Positions 43,007-51,259 are shown, numbered from the stretch's first letter. The stretch is 64,000 bases of DNA from Thermincola carboxydiphila (GCA_016841045.1 JAENZX010000006.1:98889-162888); one strand, 5' to 3'. The notes: generated by a model from the sequence alone, not told the origin. A program made the numbers and translations.

Positions 43007-43438
43007 ATGAAAATTGGAACCAAGGCTTTCGGTACTGTTGAGATAAATAAGGAAGATATTATTACTTTTAAGAATGGTTTGGCGGGTTTTGAGGACAAGC
43101 AGAGTTATGTTCTGCTTGGAAATCCGGAAGCAGATGAACTGTTCCTTTGGCTTCAGTCTACTGAAGAGCAGGATTTGGCCTTTGTTGTAATTCAACCGAG
43201 ATTTTTTAAGCCTGATTACCGACCGGTGATCAACTATGCGGAAATAGAGGAATTGAGTGCGGAGAACGAAGAGGACCTGCTATCTTATGCAATAGTCAGA
43301 ATACCTGAAGATGTTAGTAAAATGACTGCAAACCTTAGGGCACCCGTTATTATTAATGTTAAGAACAATAAAGGTAAACAGGTTGTTTTAAATGATGATA
43401 AATATGAAATAAAAACTCCTATTTTGGCAGAGAAATAA
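43007..43438 (+). CDS. fliW: Flagellar assembly factor FliW
   Basis: This 143-residue protein has the FliW signature: FKNGLAGFEDKQSYVLL, WLQSTEEQDLAFVVIQP and a C-terminal RAPVIINVKNNKGKQVVL. FliW binds flagellin and, when flagellin is low, CsrA, thereby tuning flagellin translation. CsrA and flagellin genes follow directly, and the flagellin leader carries CsrA-type sites. Confidence 0.95.
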   Translation: MKIGTKAFGTVEINKEDIITFKNGLAGFEDKQSYVLLGNPEADELFLWLQSTEEQDLAFVVIQPRFFKPDYRPVINYAEIEELSAENEEDLLSYAIVRIPEDVSKMTANLRAPVIINVKNNKGKQVVLNDDKYEIKTPILAEK

Positions 43439-43475
43439 TAGAGATTGGAAAACCCACTGACAGTGAGGCGATATT

Positions 43476-43712
43476 ATGTTAGTGTTAACCAGAAAGAAGG
43501 ATCAGTCAATATTAATTGGGGATGGAATTGAGATTACTATTCTTGACATTAAGGCCGACCAAATCAGAATTGGTATTAATGCGCCCAAGGATGTGACAAT
43601 TCTCAGGAAAGAAGTATATCAGGAAGTTAAGGACGAAAACAGGAACGCAGTTACTACGACAAAATTGGATTTGAATAATTTAACGGAAATAATTAGAAAA
43701 AGGCAGGATTAA
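43476..43712 (+). CDS. csrA: Carbon storage regulator CsrA
   Basis: This 78-residue RNA-binding protein has MLVLTRKKDQSILIGDGIEI and the RIGINAPKDVTILRKEVY core. It represses translation by binding GGA motifs. In this window its expected target is the flagellin leader at 43854-43896. GAGGCGAT precedes the ATG. It is the last gene before flagellin. Confidence 0.97.
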   Translation: MLVLTRKKDQSILIGDGIEITILDIKADQIRIGINAPKDVTILRKEVYQEVKDENRNAVTTTKLDLNNLTEIIRKRQD

Positions 43713-43766
43713 AGAGAAATTAAGTAATAATGTATGAAATTTGCCGAAAAACGCCCCCTGGAGGTT

Positions 43767-43793
43767 TAAAGTTTGTTTTTGGCCAAACGATAA
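43767..43793 (+). promoter_or_regulatory. Sigma-28-type promoter of the flagellin gene
   Basis: TAAA, a 15-base spacer and AACGATAA match the FliA/sigma-D consensus except in the first two -10 bases. The transcript would begin about 43800, leaving a 100-base leader. Confidence 0.8.
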
Positions 43794-43853
43794 TATAAGT
43801 GTGAGCTTTGGACGGTGTGATGGCCGCGCACTGTGGCCAAGTTCATAATCTAT

Positions 43854-43896
43854 TCCGGGAAAGGATGCCCGGATTAAACAATATCAAGGAGGAATA
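43854..43896 (+). promoter_or_regulatory. CsrA-binding region in the flagellin leader
   Basis: TCCGGG-AAAGGATG-CCCGGA (43854-43873) is a 6-bp hairpin presenting GGA in its loop, as in known CsrA high-affinity sites. A second site AAGGAGGAAT (43886-43895) is the ribosome binding site itself. The two-site arrangement mirrors the hag leader of Bacillus subtilis. Confidence 0.7.
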
Positions 43897-43900
43897 ATCT

Positions 43901-45895
43901 ATGAGAATTAACCACAACATCGCTTCACTCAACACCTATCGTCAGTTGACAATCAACGGCGGTAACACCAACAAGGCACTGGAGAAACTGGCTTCCGGTC
44001 TCAGAATTAACAAGGCTGGAGACGATGCAGCAGGTCTGGCAATTTCAGAAAAAATGCGTGCTCAGATCCGTGGTCTTGAGACTGCCAGCAACAACGCCCA
44101 GGTAGGTATCTCTCTTATTCAGACCGCTGAAGGTGCGTTAAGTGAGACCCACTCCATCCTGCAGAGGATGAGGGAACTGGCGACTCAAGCTGCCAGTGAC
44201 ACCAACGTTGATGTTGACCGTACTGAAATCCAGAAGGAGATCAACCAGCTGTCCTCTGAGTTGAACAGGATTGGTAATACCACTGAGTTTAACACCAAGA
44301 AAATGCTTAACGGTGGCGGCACTGATCTCAAAGTTGATAGCGCTACTCTCCTTCGTGGTGGTGCAGTGGGAACTGTAAGTTCTTTTGCTACGGTGGTTTC
44401 AAGTGTTGCAGAAGTTATTGGTGAGAACGAATTAACAATCACCACTGCTTTTGATGTAGGTGAGACTATCACCGTTTTTGGTCAGACTTTTACAGCGGTA
44501 AGCGGAAATGCTGATGCGTCTCTTGGACAGTTTGCCGGTGGTGATGCAACCTCTCAGGCTGCAAGCCTGGCTGCTGCTATCAACGCCAATGATACACTAC
44601 ATTCCAGATTTAGTGATGCTACCGCTGCTGCAGGCGTGATTTCCTTTGATGAAAGAGCTGGTAAAGCAGAAGGAACTAATATATCAGCTAATTTTACAGT
44701 TAATGCTACTACCGGTGCTGTTACAGCCAATGATGAAGCAGCTAGTATAAAAGAGGTACAGGGTAGATATACTTTTGATGTGGCGACAGCTTTTGAAGTT
44801 GCTGGTCAAACACTTACTATTGGTCCTGGTGCAGGTGCAATTACTTATACCGCAGTATCCAATAACGCCGATCCTACGCAGGGGCAATTTAATATTACTT
44901 CTGACAGGGAAGCACAGGCTGCTGCTATCGCTGCCGCAATAAATGCTGAAGATACTCACTATCAGGCCACCGTTAAGGGAACCACAATCATTATGACTGA
45001 GCGTGCTGGTGAGGCAGACGGTCCGGGTGCAGGTGTTGAGTTAGCTTCAACAGACATTACACCTGGTGCTGCAACTGCAGTAGAAGGTAATTACTCAGCA
45101 ACCTTTGGCACACTGGTTAACAACGGCGGTAAGATTTCTATAGACGGAGTAGATATTAAGGTTGTAGATGATGCCGATAAGTATGCCTCCGAGATAGCGT
45201 CAGGAACTGCAATGATGGCAGGTGATGACTTTGTTGAGCAGGTTAATAACCTATCCGTTGCCATTAACAGTAATTCAGCACTCAACAGTACATATACTGC
45301 CGGAGTTGCTGGTGAAATGCTCACATTAGATCAGAAAACAGGGTTTGAGTCAATTACTGCCCCGACAGTGTCGGCTAGTTCTGACGCAATCGGACAATTT
45401 GAAGCCACATTGCAAATTGGTGCGAACTCCGGTCAGAGCGTAACTGTAACTATAGAGGACATGCGCTCACTGGCTCTGGGAGTCACTGGGACAGATGCCG
45501 GTGGTAGTGTGACTGCCAAAAACGGTGACGTTGCAGAATATGCGAGGGCTCTCAATGTTACCAATGGCTCAACCAATACTAATGTTGAGTATGCACTTGA
45601 TGTGTCATCATATGCTAGAGCTACCAATGCTGTAAGTGTTATTAACGATGCTATCGAAAAAGTATCAGGTGAGCGCTCCAAGCTCGGTGCATTCCAGAAC
45701 CGTTTAGAGCACACCATAGCTAACCTTGGTACCGCTGCAGAAAACCTGACCAGCGCTGAGTCCCGCATCCGTGACGTAGATATGGCTAAGGAAATGATGG
45801 AGTTCACCAAGAACAACATTCTTTCCCAGGCAGCTCAGTCTATGCTCGCTCAGGCAAATCAGCAGCCTCAGGGAGTACTTCAGTTACTCAGGTAG
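43901..45895 (+). CDS. Flagellin with enlarged repeated central region
   Basis: This 664-residue flagellin keeps the D0/D1 ends: N-terminal MRINHNIASLNTYRQL with ASGLRINKAGDDAAGLAISE, and C-terminal ESRIRDVDMAKEMMEFTKNN with ILSQAAQSMLAQANQ. The middle (about 160-560) is large and contains three related modules, two of them with a TFTAVSGNAD/TYTAVSNNAD, FAGGDATSQAASLAAAINA/AAAIAAAINAED and DERAGKAEG/TERAGEADG pattern. They would form outer filament domains. It is controlled by sigma-28 and probably CsrA. It is followed by a terminator. Confidence 0.96.
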   Translation: MRINHNIASLNTYRQLTINGGNTNKALEKLASGLRINKAGDDAAGLAISEKMRAQIRGLETASNNAQVGISLIQTAEGALSETHSILQRMRELATQAASDTNVDVDRTEIQKEINQLSSELNRIGNTTEFNTKKMLNGGGTDLKVDSATLLRGGAVGTVSSFATVVSSVAEVIGENELTITTAFDVGETITVFGQTFTAVSGNADASLGQFAGGDATSQAASLAAAINANDTLHSRFSDATAAAGVISFDERAGKAEGTNISANFTVNATTGAVTANDEAASIKEVQGRYTFDVATAFEVAGQTLTIGPGAGAITYTAVSNNADPTQGQFNITSDREAQAAAIAAAINAEDTHYQATVKGTTIIMTERAGEADGPGAGVELASTDITPGAATAVEGNYSATFGTLVNNGGKISIDGVDIKVVDDADKYASEIASGTAMMAGDDFVEQVNNLSVAINSNSALNSTYTAGVAGEMLTLDQKTGFESITAPTVSASSDAIGQFEATLQIGANSGQSVTVTIEDMRSLALGVTGTDAGGSVTAKNGDVAEYARALNVTNGSTNTNVEYALDVSSYARATNAVSVINDAIEKVSGERSKLGAFQNRLEHTIANLGTAAENLTSAESRIRDVDMAKEMMEFTKNNILSQAAQSMLAQANQQPQGVLQLLR

Positions 45896-45913
45896 TTTTT
45901 ATAAAGCTTTTCA

Positions 45914-45950
45914 GAGACTCCGGAATATTTCCGGGGTCTCTTAACTTTTT
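45914..45950 (+). terminator. Intrinsic terminator of the flagellin gene
   Basis: GAGACTCCGGAA pairs with TTCCGGGGTCTC (one mismatch) around TAT, followed by TTAACTTTTT. Confidence 0.9.
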
Positions 45951-45990
45951 ACGGTATAAAAATTTTTTATTTATTTTGTCACAATTTGAC

Positions 45991-46018
45991 TAAAGGTTAA
46001 CAGCAAAATTTTCGATAA
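45991..46018 (+). promoter_or_regulatory. Sigma-28-type promoter of flaG-fliD-fliS
   Basis: TAAA, a 16-base spacer and TTCGATAA resemble the FliA/sigma-D consensus, about 70 bases before flaG. Confidence 0.65.
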
Positions 46019-46086
46019 TAATTACGTACCAATTTTAAATAACTTAAATTCCATGGAAGGAATCTTATCTAGGGAGGGACAAAAAA

Positions 46087-46455
46087 ATGAATATTGACAG
46101 ACTTGCCGCTGGTAATGGTGGAAGTGTTAGCGAAATTATTGGACAAAAAGGTACAACCGTTAGGGAAGCTCCGAATAGTAATAATGTTGAAGCTGTTAAA
46201 ATGGAATCACATGAGTTAATGTTTCAAAACGAAGAGAAGCGTCTTAAAGAATCTGTGGAGTATGCTAACAAAGCTTTGGAGGGTTCAGGCAGACACTTTA
46301 AATATGAGGTTCACGAGCAAACCAAGCAGGTGGTCATAAGTGTCATGGATGATAGGACTAATGAAGTGATTACAGAAATTCCGTCCAGAAAACTGTTGGA
46401 TATTGTGGGAAGACTTATGGAACTTGCCGGTTTGATTGTGGATGAGAGGAGATAA
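46087..46455 (+). CDS. flaG: FlaG-family flagellar protein
   Basis: This 122-residue protein has the FlaG C-terminal motif: RHFKYEVHEQTKQVVISVMD, then EVITEIPSRKLLDIVGRLMELAGLIVDERR in part (IPSRKLLDIVGRLM). FlaG affects filament length in other bacteria. AGGGAGG precedes the ATG and fliD follows after 5 bases. Confidence 0.92.
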   Translation: MNIDRLAAGNGGSVSEIIGQKGTTVREAPNSNNVEAVKMESHELMFQNEEKRLKESVEYANKALEGSGRHFKYEVHEQTKQVVISVMDDRTNEVITEIPSRKLLDIVGRLMELAGLIVDERR

Positions 46456-46460
46456 TAGGT

Positions 46461-48383
46461 ATGGACAGTCTCAGCAGTGTGAACAGAATCAGTGGGCTGG
46501 TTTCAGGACTTGATACTGACAATCTGGTCAAACAGTTGATGAGTGCCGAAAGAATGCCGCTGGACAAGCTATCACAGCAGAAACAGCTGCTGGAGTGGAA
46601 GAAGGAAGATTACAGGGAAATTACTAATCTTCTCAGGGGCTTCCAGGATGATTTTTTTAATGTACTGAAACCGTCAGGCTTTATGGTATCACCCTCTACA
46701 TATAAAAGGTTTACTTCTACTGTTGTCGACTCAGCAGGCGAAGAAACTGCTTTGGTTACTGCAACAGGTACTGCTGAAGCAGCAGCAAGAAGTCATAAAA
46801 TTACTGTTAAGGCTCTTGCTACTGCGGCAAATGCCACAAGTTCCGGTATTGTCACAGACCCGTTGAATGGGACTGGGGCTGCAGAGACCGACTATTCAGA
46901 TGGTAATGTCAGTTTTAACCTTACTCTTGACGGTGTTACAAAAACAATAACATTATCAAACAGAGACTATGGAACTGTAAGTGAGTTAATAAACAACGCC
47001 ACTGATGGCTTGAACAAACTGATTGAAGATGCTTTTGGCAGTGGACGTATAAATGTAGCTGAGACCGTGCCCGGTTCGGGAATTTTGGCATTTTCAGCAA
47101 ATGGGAGCAAACTCACTGTGAACTCTGCTTCAACTAATGATGCTTTAAGTAAGTTGAAGTTATCGAGTGGAGCATCGAATATTCTTAGTACATCAGAAAC
47201 ACTGGAAAAACTGCAGAGTAAATTTGGAACCGACCTTAGCTTCAATTCTGATGGCAAAATCAAATTTAAGATTAACGGCCAGGAGTTTTCGTTTAACAAA
47301 AGCGACACTTTAAGCTCTGTTATAAATGAAATAAACAGTAGTACGGCGGGAGTAGACTTAAGATACAGTGAGCTTACGGACAAATTTATCATTACCTCCA
47401 AGCAAAAAGGGGCAGTAAACAAAATTGAACTTGAAAATACAGAGGGTAATTTCTTTGATGCACTGAAGATTTCAACTGGGATAATAAGTAATGGAACTGA
47501 TGCAAAGTTTGATTTGGATGATGCCACAGATGTATACAGGAGTGACAACACTTTTACTATAGAAGGCGTTACATACAATCTTAACGCAGGTATCACAGTC
47601 CCAGCAACGTTTACAGTCGATTTGAAAATTGATTCAGATACGATCTTTAATAATATTAAGTCATTTGTAGACAAATATAACGAAGTTGTCAAAAAACTTA
47701 ATGATGAATTAAGTGAGCCAAAATATAAAGATTATAAGCCTCTCACTGATGAACAAAAAGAAGCTATGTCAGAAGACCAAATCGAAAAGTGGGAAGAAAA
47801 GGCCAAAAGTGGTCTTCTTAAAAATGATCAAATGTTACAAAGAATAATCGACAAAGTAAGGGCAGCTATGTTTGACTCCATCGGAGGTATTAGCGGAACT
47901 TTAAGTGAGATTGGTATTAATACGGGGGGATACTGGAACAAGGGCCAGTTATTTATAGATGAGACTAAGCTTAAAGCTGCCATAAAAGATACTCCAGACA
48001 AGGTAATGGACCTGTTTTCTAAAAAATCAAGTGTCGATTATGACCCAACGTTGAATCAGGAACAGAGAAGCCAAAGGTATAAAGAAGAAGGAATTGCTAA
48101 CAGAATCTATGACATTATCAGAGATAATATCAGAACCTCAAGGGACTCCGGAGGTAAAAAAGGCTTTTTAATTGAAAAGGCCGGCATTGTCGGTGACCCG
48201 TCAGAATCCTTAAATCTAATAGACAAGGATATTGCCGCTGCAAACACCAGAATCAAAAGCATTAATGTTTTGCTGCAGAAAAAAGAGGAAACCTACTACA
48301 AAAAGTTTACTGCATTAGAGCAGGCTATATCCAAGATGAATCAACAAAGTGCGTGGCTAACACAACAGTTTGGTAATGCATAA
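46461..48383 (+). CDS. fliD: Flagellar filament cap protein FliD (HAP2)
   Basis: This 640-residue protein has the FliD N-terminal motif ISGLVSGLDTDNLVKQLM and the C-terminal helical FliD_C region (LINKDIAAANTRI-like; NLIDKDIAAANTRIKSI) ending in a coiled coil. It caps the growing filament and sets flagellin folding. The central part is long and Ser/Thr/Asn-rich. AGGAGATAATAGG precedes the ATG. Length is at the upper side of the family. Confidence 0.95.
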   Translation: MDSLSSVNRISGLVSGLDTDNLVKQLMSAERMPLDKLSQQKQLLEWKKEDYREITNLLRGFQDDFFNVLKPSGFMVSPSTYKRFTSTVVDSAGEETALVTATGTAEAAARSHKITVKALATAANATSSGIVTDPLNGTGAAETDYSDGNVSFNLTLDGVTKTITLSNRDYGTVSELINNATDGLNKLIEDAFGSGRINVAETVPGSGILAFSANGSKLTVNSASTNDALSKLKLSSGASNILSTSETLEKLQSKFGTDLSFNSDGKIKFKINGQEFSFNKSDTLSSVINEINSSTAGVDLRYSELTDKFIITSKQKGAVNKIELENTEGNFFDALKISTGIISNGTDAKFDLDDATDVYRSDNTFTIEGVTYNLNAGITVPATFTVDLKIDSDTIFNNIKSFVDKYNEVVKKLNDELSEPKYKDYKPLTDEQKEAMSEDQIEKWEEKAKSGLLKNDQMLQRIIDKVRAAMFDSIGGISGTLSEIGINTGGYWNKGQLFIDETKLKAAIKDTPDKVMDLFSKKSSVDYDPTLNQEQRSQRYKEEGIANRIYDIIRDNIRTSRDSGGKKGFLIEKAGIVGDPSESLNLIDKDIAAANTRIKSINVLLQKKEETYYKKFTALEQAISKMNQQSAWLTQQFGNA

Positions 48384-48435
48384 GGCTTAATTTTGATGTC
48401 TGGTGAGGAAGAGAAACACATTAGGAGGTAATAAA

Positions 48436-48843
48436 ATGGCAATGTTAAATCCATACCAAAAGTATGCGCAAAATCAGGTGACAACTGCTACTCCTGAAGA
48501 ACTCACTCATCTGCTGTATAAGGGAGCGGTTAAGTTTATTTCTCTCGCTATAGGGGCGCTAGACCAAAAAAATCTGACCGAGGCCAATACGAATATATTA
48601 AAGGCTCAAAACATCTACTATGAACTTCTTGCCACACTTGATGCAAAATACGAGATTTCAAAGAATCTGGCAAGTCTTTATGAATACATAATTGAACTTA
48701 TGGTAGAGGCAAATATTAAAAAAGACAAGGCCCCACTGGAGCAAGCTCTGGGTATGTCCAAGGAATTTGTGGAAGTTTGGGGCGAAGCCATTCAAATATA
48801 CCGTCGTTCAAACGCTCCAAAAGCAACAGGGCAGTTAGGATAA
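48436..48843 (+). CDS. fliS: Flagellin chaperone FliS
   Basis: This 135-residue helical protein shows the FliS pattern NPYQKYAQNQVTTATPEELTHLLYKGA and a C-terminal LEQALGMSKEFVEVWGEA, cited here in parts. FliS binds the flagellin C-terminus before export. AGGAGGTAATAAA fixes ATG 48436. An ORF from 48403 lacks a site. Confidence 0.94.
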   Translation: MAMLNPYQKYAQNQVTTATPEELTHLLYKGAVKFISLAIGALDQKNLTEANTNILKAQNIYYELLATLDAKYEISKNLASLYEYIIELMVEANIKKDKAPLEQALGMSKEFVEVWGEAIQIYRRSNAPKATGQLG

Positions 48844-48899
48844 ATAAAAACCGCTCCAGGCGTTTTCTGTCTTAACAAAATAGACCGGGGGGTGGGATT

Positions 48900-49337
48900 T
48901 TGATTCAAGATTGGGAGCAGTTAGATAATACAGTGGATTTATCATTACTTCTAAACAATTTGTTGCAGGAATATTATAACAAAACTAGGGATGTTAATGT
49001 GCTTTTAGAGCAGGATAGCGAAGAAAGCTTAAAAAAAATTGATCAAATTCTCCAGGAACGGGAAACAATCATAAAACAATATAATATTATAAAAGAGAAG
49101 TCTGAAGCATTACGGGCAGAAGCCAGCATTAATAACCTGGATCAGCTTGAAGAGAAAAGGCGTGAAATACTGGGTCTGATTAGGGCCATTGAGCTATCCA
49201 ATCTTAATAAATCAAAGCAATTATTCGACAATTATAAAGACAAAATCCGCGACCTGAATACCGGTAAAAAAGCAATCCAGGCTTACAACGCCAAAGGCCC
49301 GCTGTCAGATGGCTTTTTTGTTGACAAAAGAAAATAA
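48900..49337 (+). CDS. FliT-like small flagellar coiled-coil protein
   Basis: This 145-residue protein is almost entirely helical and charged (LLNNLLQEYYNKTRDVNVLL, QILQERETIIKQYNIIKEKS). It lies where fliT-type chaperone genes sit, right after fliS. GGGGGGTGGG supports the TTG start. I see no specific motif, so the FliT link rests on size, composition and position. Confidence 0.6.
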   Translation: MIQDWEQLDNTVDLSLLLNNLLQEYYNKTRDVNVLLEQDSEESLKKIDQILQERETIIKQYNIIKEKSEALRAEASINNLDQLEEKRREILGLIRAIELSNLNKSKQLFDNYKDKIRDLNTGKKAIQAYNAKGPLSDGFFVDKRK

Positions 49338-49370
49338 TATTACCTGAAGTTGGTATATGTCAAAATTTCG

Positions 49371-49399
49371 TTGCAAAATGCCGGAACTGAAGGTATAAT
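49371..49399 (+). promoter_or_regulatory. Strong sigma-A promoter of the zinc-ribbon gene
   Basis: TTGCAA, a 17-base spacer and a perfect TATAAT predict a transcript start near 49406, giving an 87-base leader. Confidence 0.8.
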
Positions 49400-49410
49400 T
49401 TAGTCAAATG

Positions 49411-49477
49411 CAACCTGTTTTAACTGGGCCTCCTTCTTAGGTGGCAAAATGGTTTCAGGTTGGAAAAACCTAAGAAG
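49411..49477 (+). promoter_or_regulatory. Interleaved inverted repeats in the zinc-ribbon leader (pseudoknot or switch)
   Basis: CAACCTG (49411-49417) pairs with CAGGTTG (49456-49462). CTTCTTAGGT (49433-49442) pairs with ACCTAAGAAG (49468-49477). The order a-b-a'-b' means the two perfect stems either form an H-type pseudoknot or exclude one another. The second stem ends close to the GAGGGG ribosome binding site. Confidence 0.6.
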
Positions 49478-49492
49478 TGAGGGGATTTAAAG

Positions 49493-49768
49493 GTGTCATT
49501 CGAAGACAAGGTGCTGAAGTGTAAGGAGTGCGGCGAGGATTTTGTATTTACTGCCGGTGAACAGGAATTTTATGCTGAAAAAGGGTTCCAAAACGAGCCG
49601 CAGCGCTGCAAAACCTGTAGAGACAATCGTAAGGCGTCAAGGAACGCTCGTACAAGGGAAATGTTTACTGTTGTTTGTGCGGATTGCGGAGCTGAGACTC
49701 AGGTTCCATTTGAACCCAGAAATGATAAACCGGTATATTGCCGAGACTGTTTTCAGAATCATAGATAG
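49493..49768 (+). CDS. Small zinc-ribbon (CxxC-x17-CxxC) protein
   Basis: This 91-residue protein has two zinc-ribbon-type pairs: CKECG...CKTC (residues about 10-41) and CADCGAETQVPF...CRDC (about 63-86). It matches the probable zinc-ribbon family (zf-trcl type) seen in Clostridia and other phyla. It may bind nucleic acid or a protein partner. The function is unknown. GAGGGG supports the GTG start. The leader is structured. Confidence 0.85.
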   Translation: MSFEDKVLKCKECGEDFVFTAGEQEFYAEKGFQNEPQRCKTCRDNRKASRNARTREMFTVVCADCGAETQVPFEPRNDKPVYCRDCFQNHR

Positions 49769-49778
49769 TTTGACGATT

Positions 49779-49806
49779 AACCCGGTAATGTCACCGGGTT
49801 AATTTT
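49779..49806 (+). terminator. Intrinsic terminator of the zinc-ribbon gene
   Basis: AACCCGGT pairs with ACCGGGTT around AATGTC, followed by AATTTT. Confidence 0.8.
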
Positions 49807-49873
49807 ATGGTTTTCGACATTTTTGTCCGACAAATTTCTCACATTTTTACACCAATATTTCTGCTGTTTAAAG

Positions 49874-50075
49874 TTATCCACATCAAAAGTGCTTATTATA
49901 TGGGTTATTAACAGGGTTATCCACAGTTTCCTCAAATTCAGGATTATTTTATTTAATTTTAGAAATCCTGTTTTCGACAATCTTTTTTAGTACATTTATT
50001 ATGTACATCGACGGCAATTGCACCTTAATTTAGCACCGTTGACAAAATTTAGCCCTTATGATATCATTATCCACG
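49874..50075. other. Cluster of DnaA-box-like sites in an A+T-rich gap
   Basis: TTATCCACA occurs exactly at 49874-49882 and 49917-49925, and TTATCCACG at 50067-50075 overlaps the -10 region of the cold-shock promoter. The gap (49769-50121) otherwise holds the terminator above, the promoter at 50039 and no ORF. No dnaA, dnaN or gidA gene is near, so this is not a standard oriC. DnaA titration or regulation is possible. Confidence 0.55.
50039..50067 (+). promoter_or_regulatory. Sigma-A promoter of the cold-shock gene
   Basis: TTGACA, a 17-base spacer and TATCAT (one mismatch) predict transcription from about 50074. The third DnaA-like box covers the start region. Confidence 0.75.
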
Positions 50076-50121
50076 TGAGTTTACCTAGACTCGCTCAGAT
50101 TTTGTTAGGGGGAATGTAACA

Positions 50122-50319
50122 ATGTTAGGTAAGGTTAAGTGGTTTAATCAGGAAAAAGGATTTGGCTTCATTGAAAGAGAAGACGGCGGCGATGTTTTCG
50201 TTCACTTCTCTGCTATCCAGGAAGAAGGATTTAAAAGTTTAGCTGAAGGACAAGAAGTAGAATTCGATATAGTAGAAGGCGCTCGTGGTCCTCAAGCAGC
50301 AAACGTTGTTAAACTTTAA
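50122..50319 (+). CDS. Cold-shock protein (CspA family)
   Basis: This 65-residue single cold-shock domain has both RNA-binding motifs: [14 protein letters not shown] (RNP1, KGFGFI) and [10 protein letters not shown] (RNP2, VFVHF). It is an RNA chaperone. AGGGGGAATG lies just before the ATG. Several csp copies usually exist per genome, so no specific letter is given. Confidence 0.96.
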   Translation: MLGKVKWFNQEKGFGFIEREDGGDVFVHFSAIQEEGFKSLAEGQEVEFDIVEGARGPQAANVVKL

Positions 50320-50335
50320 TTAGAGAAACCATTAT

Positions 50336-50368
50336 CCCCAGGGGGTTTAACCCACCTGGGGTTTTTAG
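50336..50368 (+). terminator. Intrinsic terminator of the cold-shock gene
   Basis: CCCCAGG pairs with CCTGGGG with inner GG/CC pairing, followed by TTTTTAGTTTTTTT. Confidence 0.88.
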
Positions 50369-50375
50369 TTTTTTT

Positions 50376-50498
50376 AGGCTGTTGAAAACCGGCGTCTAGC
50401 CGCGTCAAAAAACGAACCGGAATCCTCGATGTACACAAACAGTACACCTCCGGTTCCGGTTCGTTTTTTTCCTTGCTATACTTGGTTTTGAACAGCCT
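50376..50498. repeat. Palindromic miniature element
   Basis: The ends AGGCTGTTGAAAACC (50376-50390) and GGTTTTGAACAGCCT (50484-50498) are inverted copies with one mismatch. Inside, AAAAAACGAACCGGAA (50407-50422) and 50454-50469 are exact inverted copies, around a TGTAC/GTACA core. No ORF fits. It resembles a MITE or transcription-terminator-like dispersed repeat. The rest of the gap to 50720 shows no clear gene. Confidence 0.65.
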
Positions 50499-50720
50499 AT
50501 TTTTTACATTGGCTGTTTCTGAATAGGCGGTAGGGTTGTTAATAATAATAAATAGAGATACATTAAGAATGGTTTGGTGTTAATTTGTCCCAGCTATAGT
50601 GAATGAGTCCTCACATTGAGATTTTTTGCAGTTATGCAGAATTTTACCGTAAAAAGAAGGATTATTGGGACTATCAAGGGAATAATATTAAAACACAAAG
50701 TGACCGAAAGGAGGGTTTTT

Positions 50721-51236
50721 ATGGTAGTTGTAGTGAGAGGTAAAAATATCGAGGTAACAAATGCTTTAAAAGAGTATGTAGAAAGAAAAATCAACAAGTT
50801 AGAAAAATATCTTGAATTAAAAGATGCCCAGGTTACTTTAAAGGTGGAAAAAGGCACTCATAGGGTTGAGGTGACTATTCCAATTAATGGAATGATCCTT
50901 AGGGGTGAGGAAGCTACTGAAGACATGTATGCCTCCATTGATTTGGTGGTAGATAAATTGGAGAAACAAATTAACAAATATAAAACCCGCCTGTCTAAGA
51001 AGCTGAAAGTTGATAGTAAAACTCCTGCTCCAGCAGGGCAAGAAGAGTACGAAGAACCGGTGATTAAAAAGACAAAGCGTTTTGCCTTTAAACCTATGCC
51101 AATTGAAGAAGCGGTTATGCAGATGAATTTGTTAGGTCATAGTTTTTTCGTCTTTTCAAACTCGGATACTGAAGAAGTGAATGTGGTTTATAAGAGACAC
51201 GATGGTAATTATGGATTAATAGAACCTGAATTTTAG
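50721..51236 (+). CDS. hpf: Long-form ribosome hibernation promoting factor HPF
   Basis: This 171-residue protein has an N-terminal ribosome-binding domain (GKNIEVTNALKEYVERKINKL to NKYKTRL, residues about 7-97), a variable linker and a C-terminal dimerisation domain (KPMPIEEAVMQMNLLGHSFF with NVVYKRHDGNYGLIEP). Long HPF joins two 70S ribosomes into inactive 100S dimers in stationary phase. AAAGGAGGG fixes ATG 50721. An earlier in-frame ATG at 50634 lacks a site. secA lies downstream, as in many Firmicutes, but separated by 5 kb here. Confidence 0.95.
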   Translation: MVVVVRGKNIEVTNALKEYVERKINKLEKYLELKDAQVTLKVEKGTHRVEVTIPINGMILRGEEATEDMYASIDLVVDKLEKQINKYKTRLSKKLKVDSKTPAPAGQEEYEEPVIKKTKRFAFKPMPIEEAVMQMNLLGHSFFVFSNSDTEEVNVVYKRHDGNYGLIEPEF

Positions 51237-51259
51237 GTAGATTTTTCACCATACATGAC

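Noticed and set aside
42542..43195. Minus-strand ORF opposite the DUF6470 and fliW genes
   Set aside because: It crosses two well-supported plus-strand genes and shows no family features.
46967..47692. Long minus-strand ORF opposite fliD
   Set aside because: It is antisense to a well-supported fliD gene, with no start signal and no recognisable domain.
49801..50121. Chromosomal replication origin
   Set aside because: DnaA-like boxes and A+T-rich DNA are present, but no dnaA/dnaN genes lie nearby and a normal cold-shock promoter explains part of the gap.
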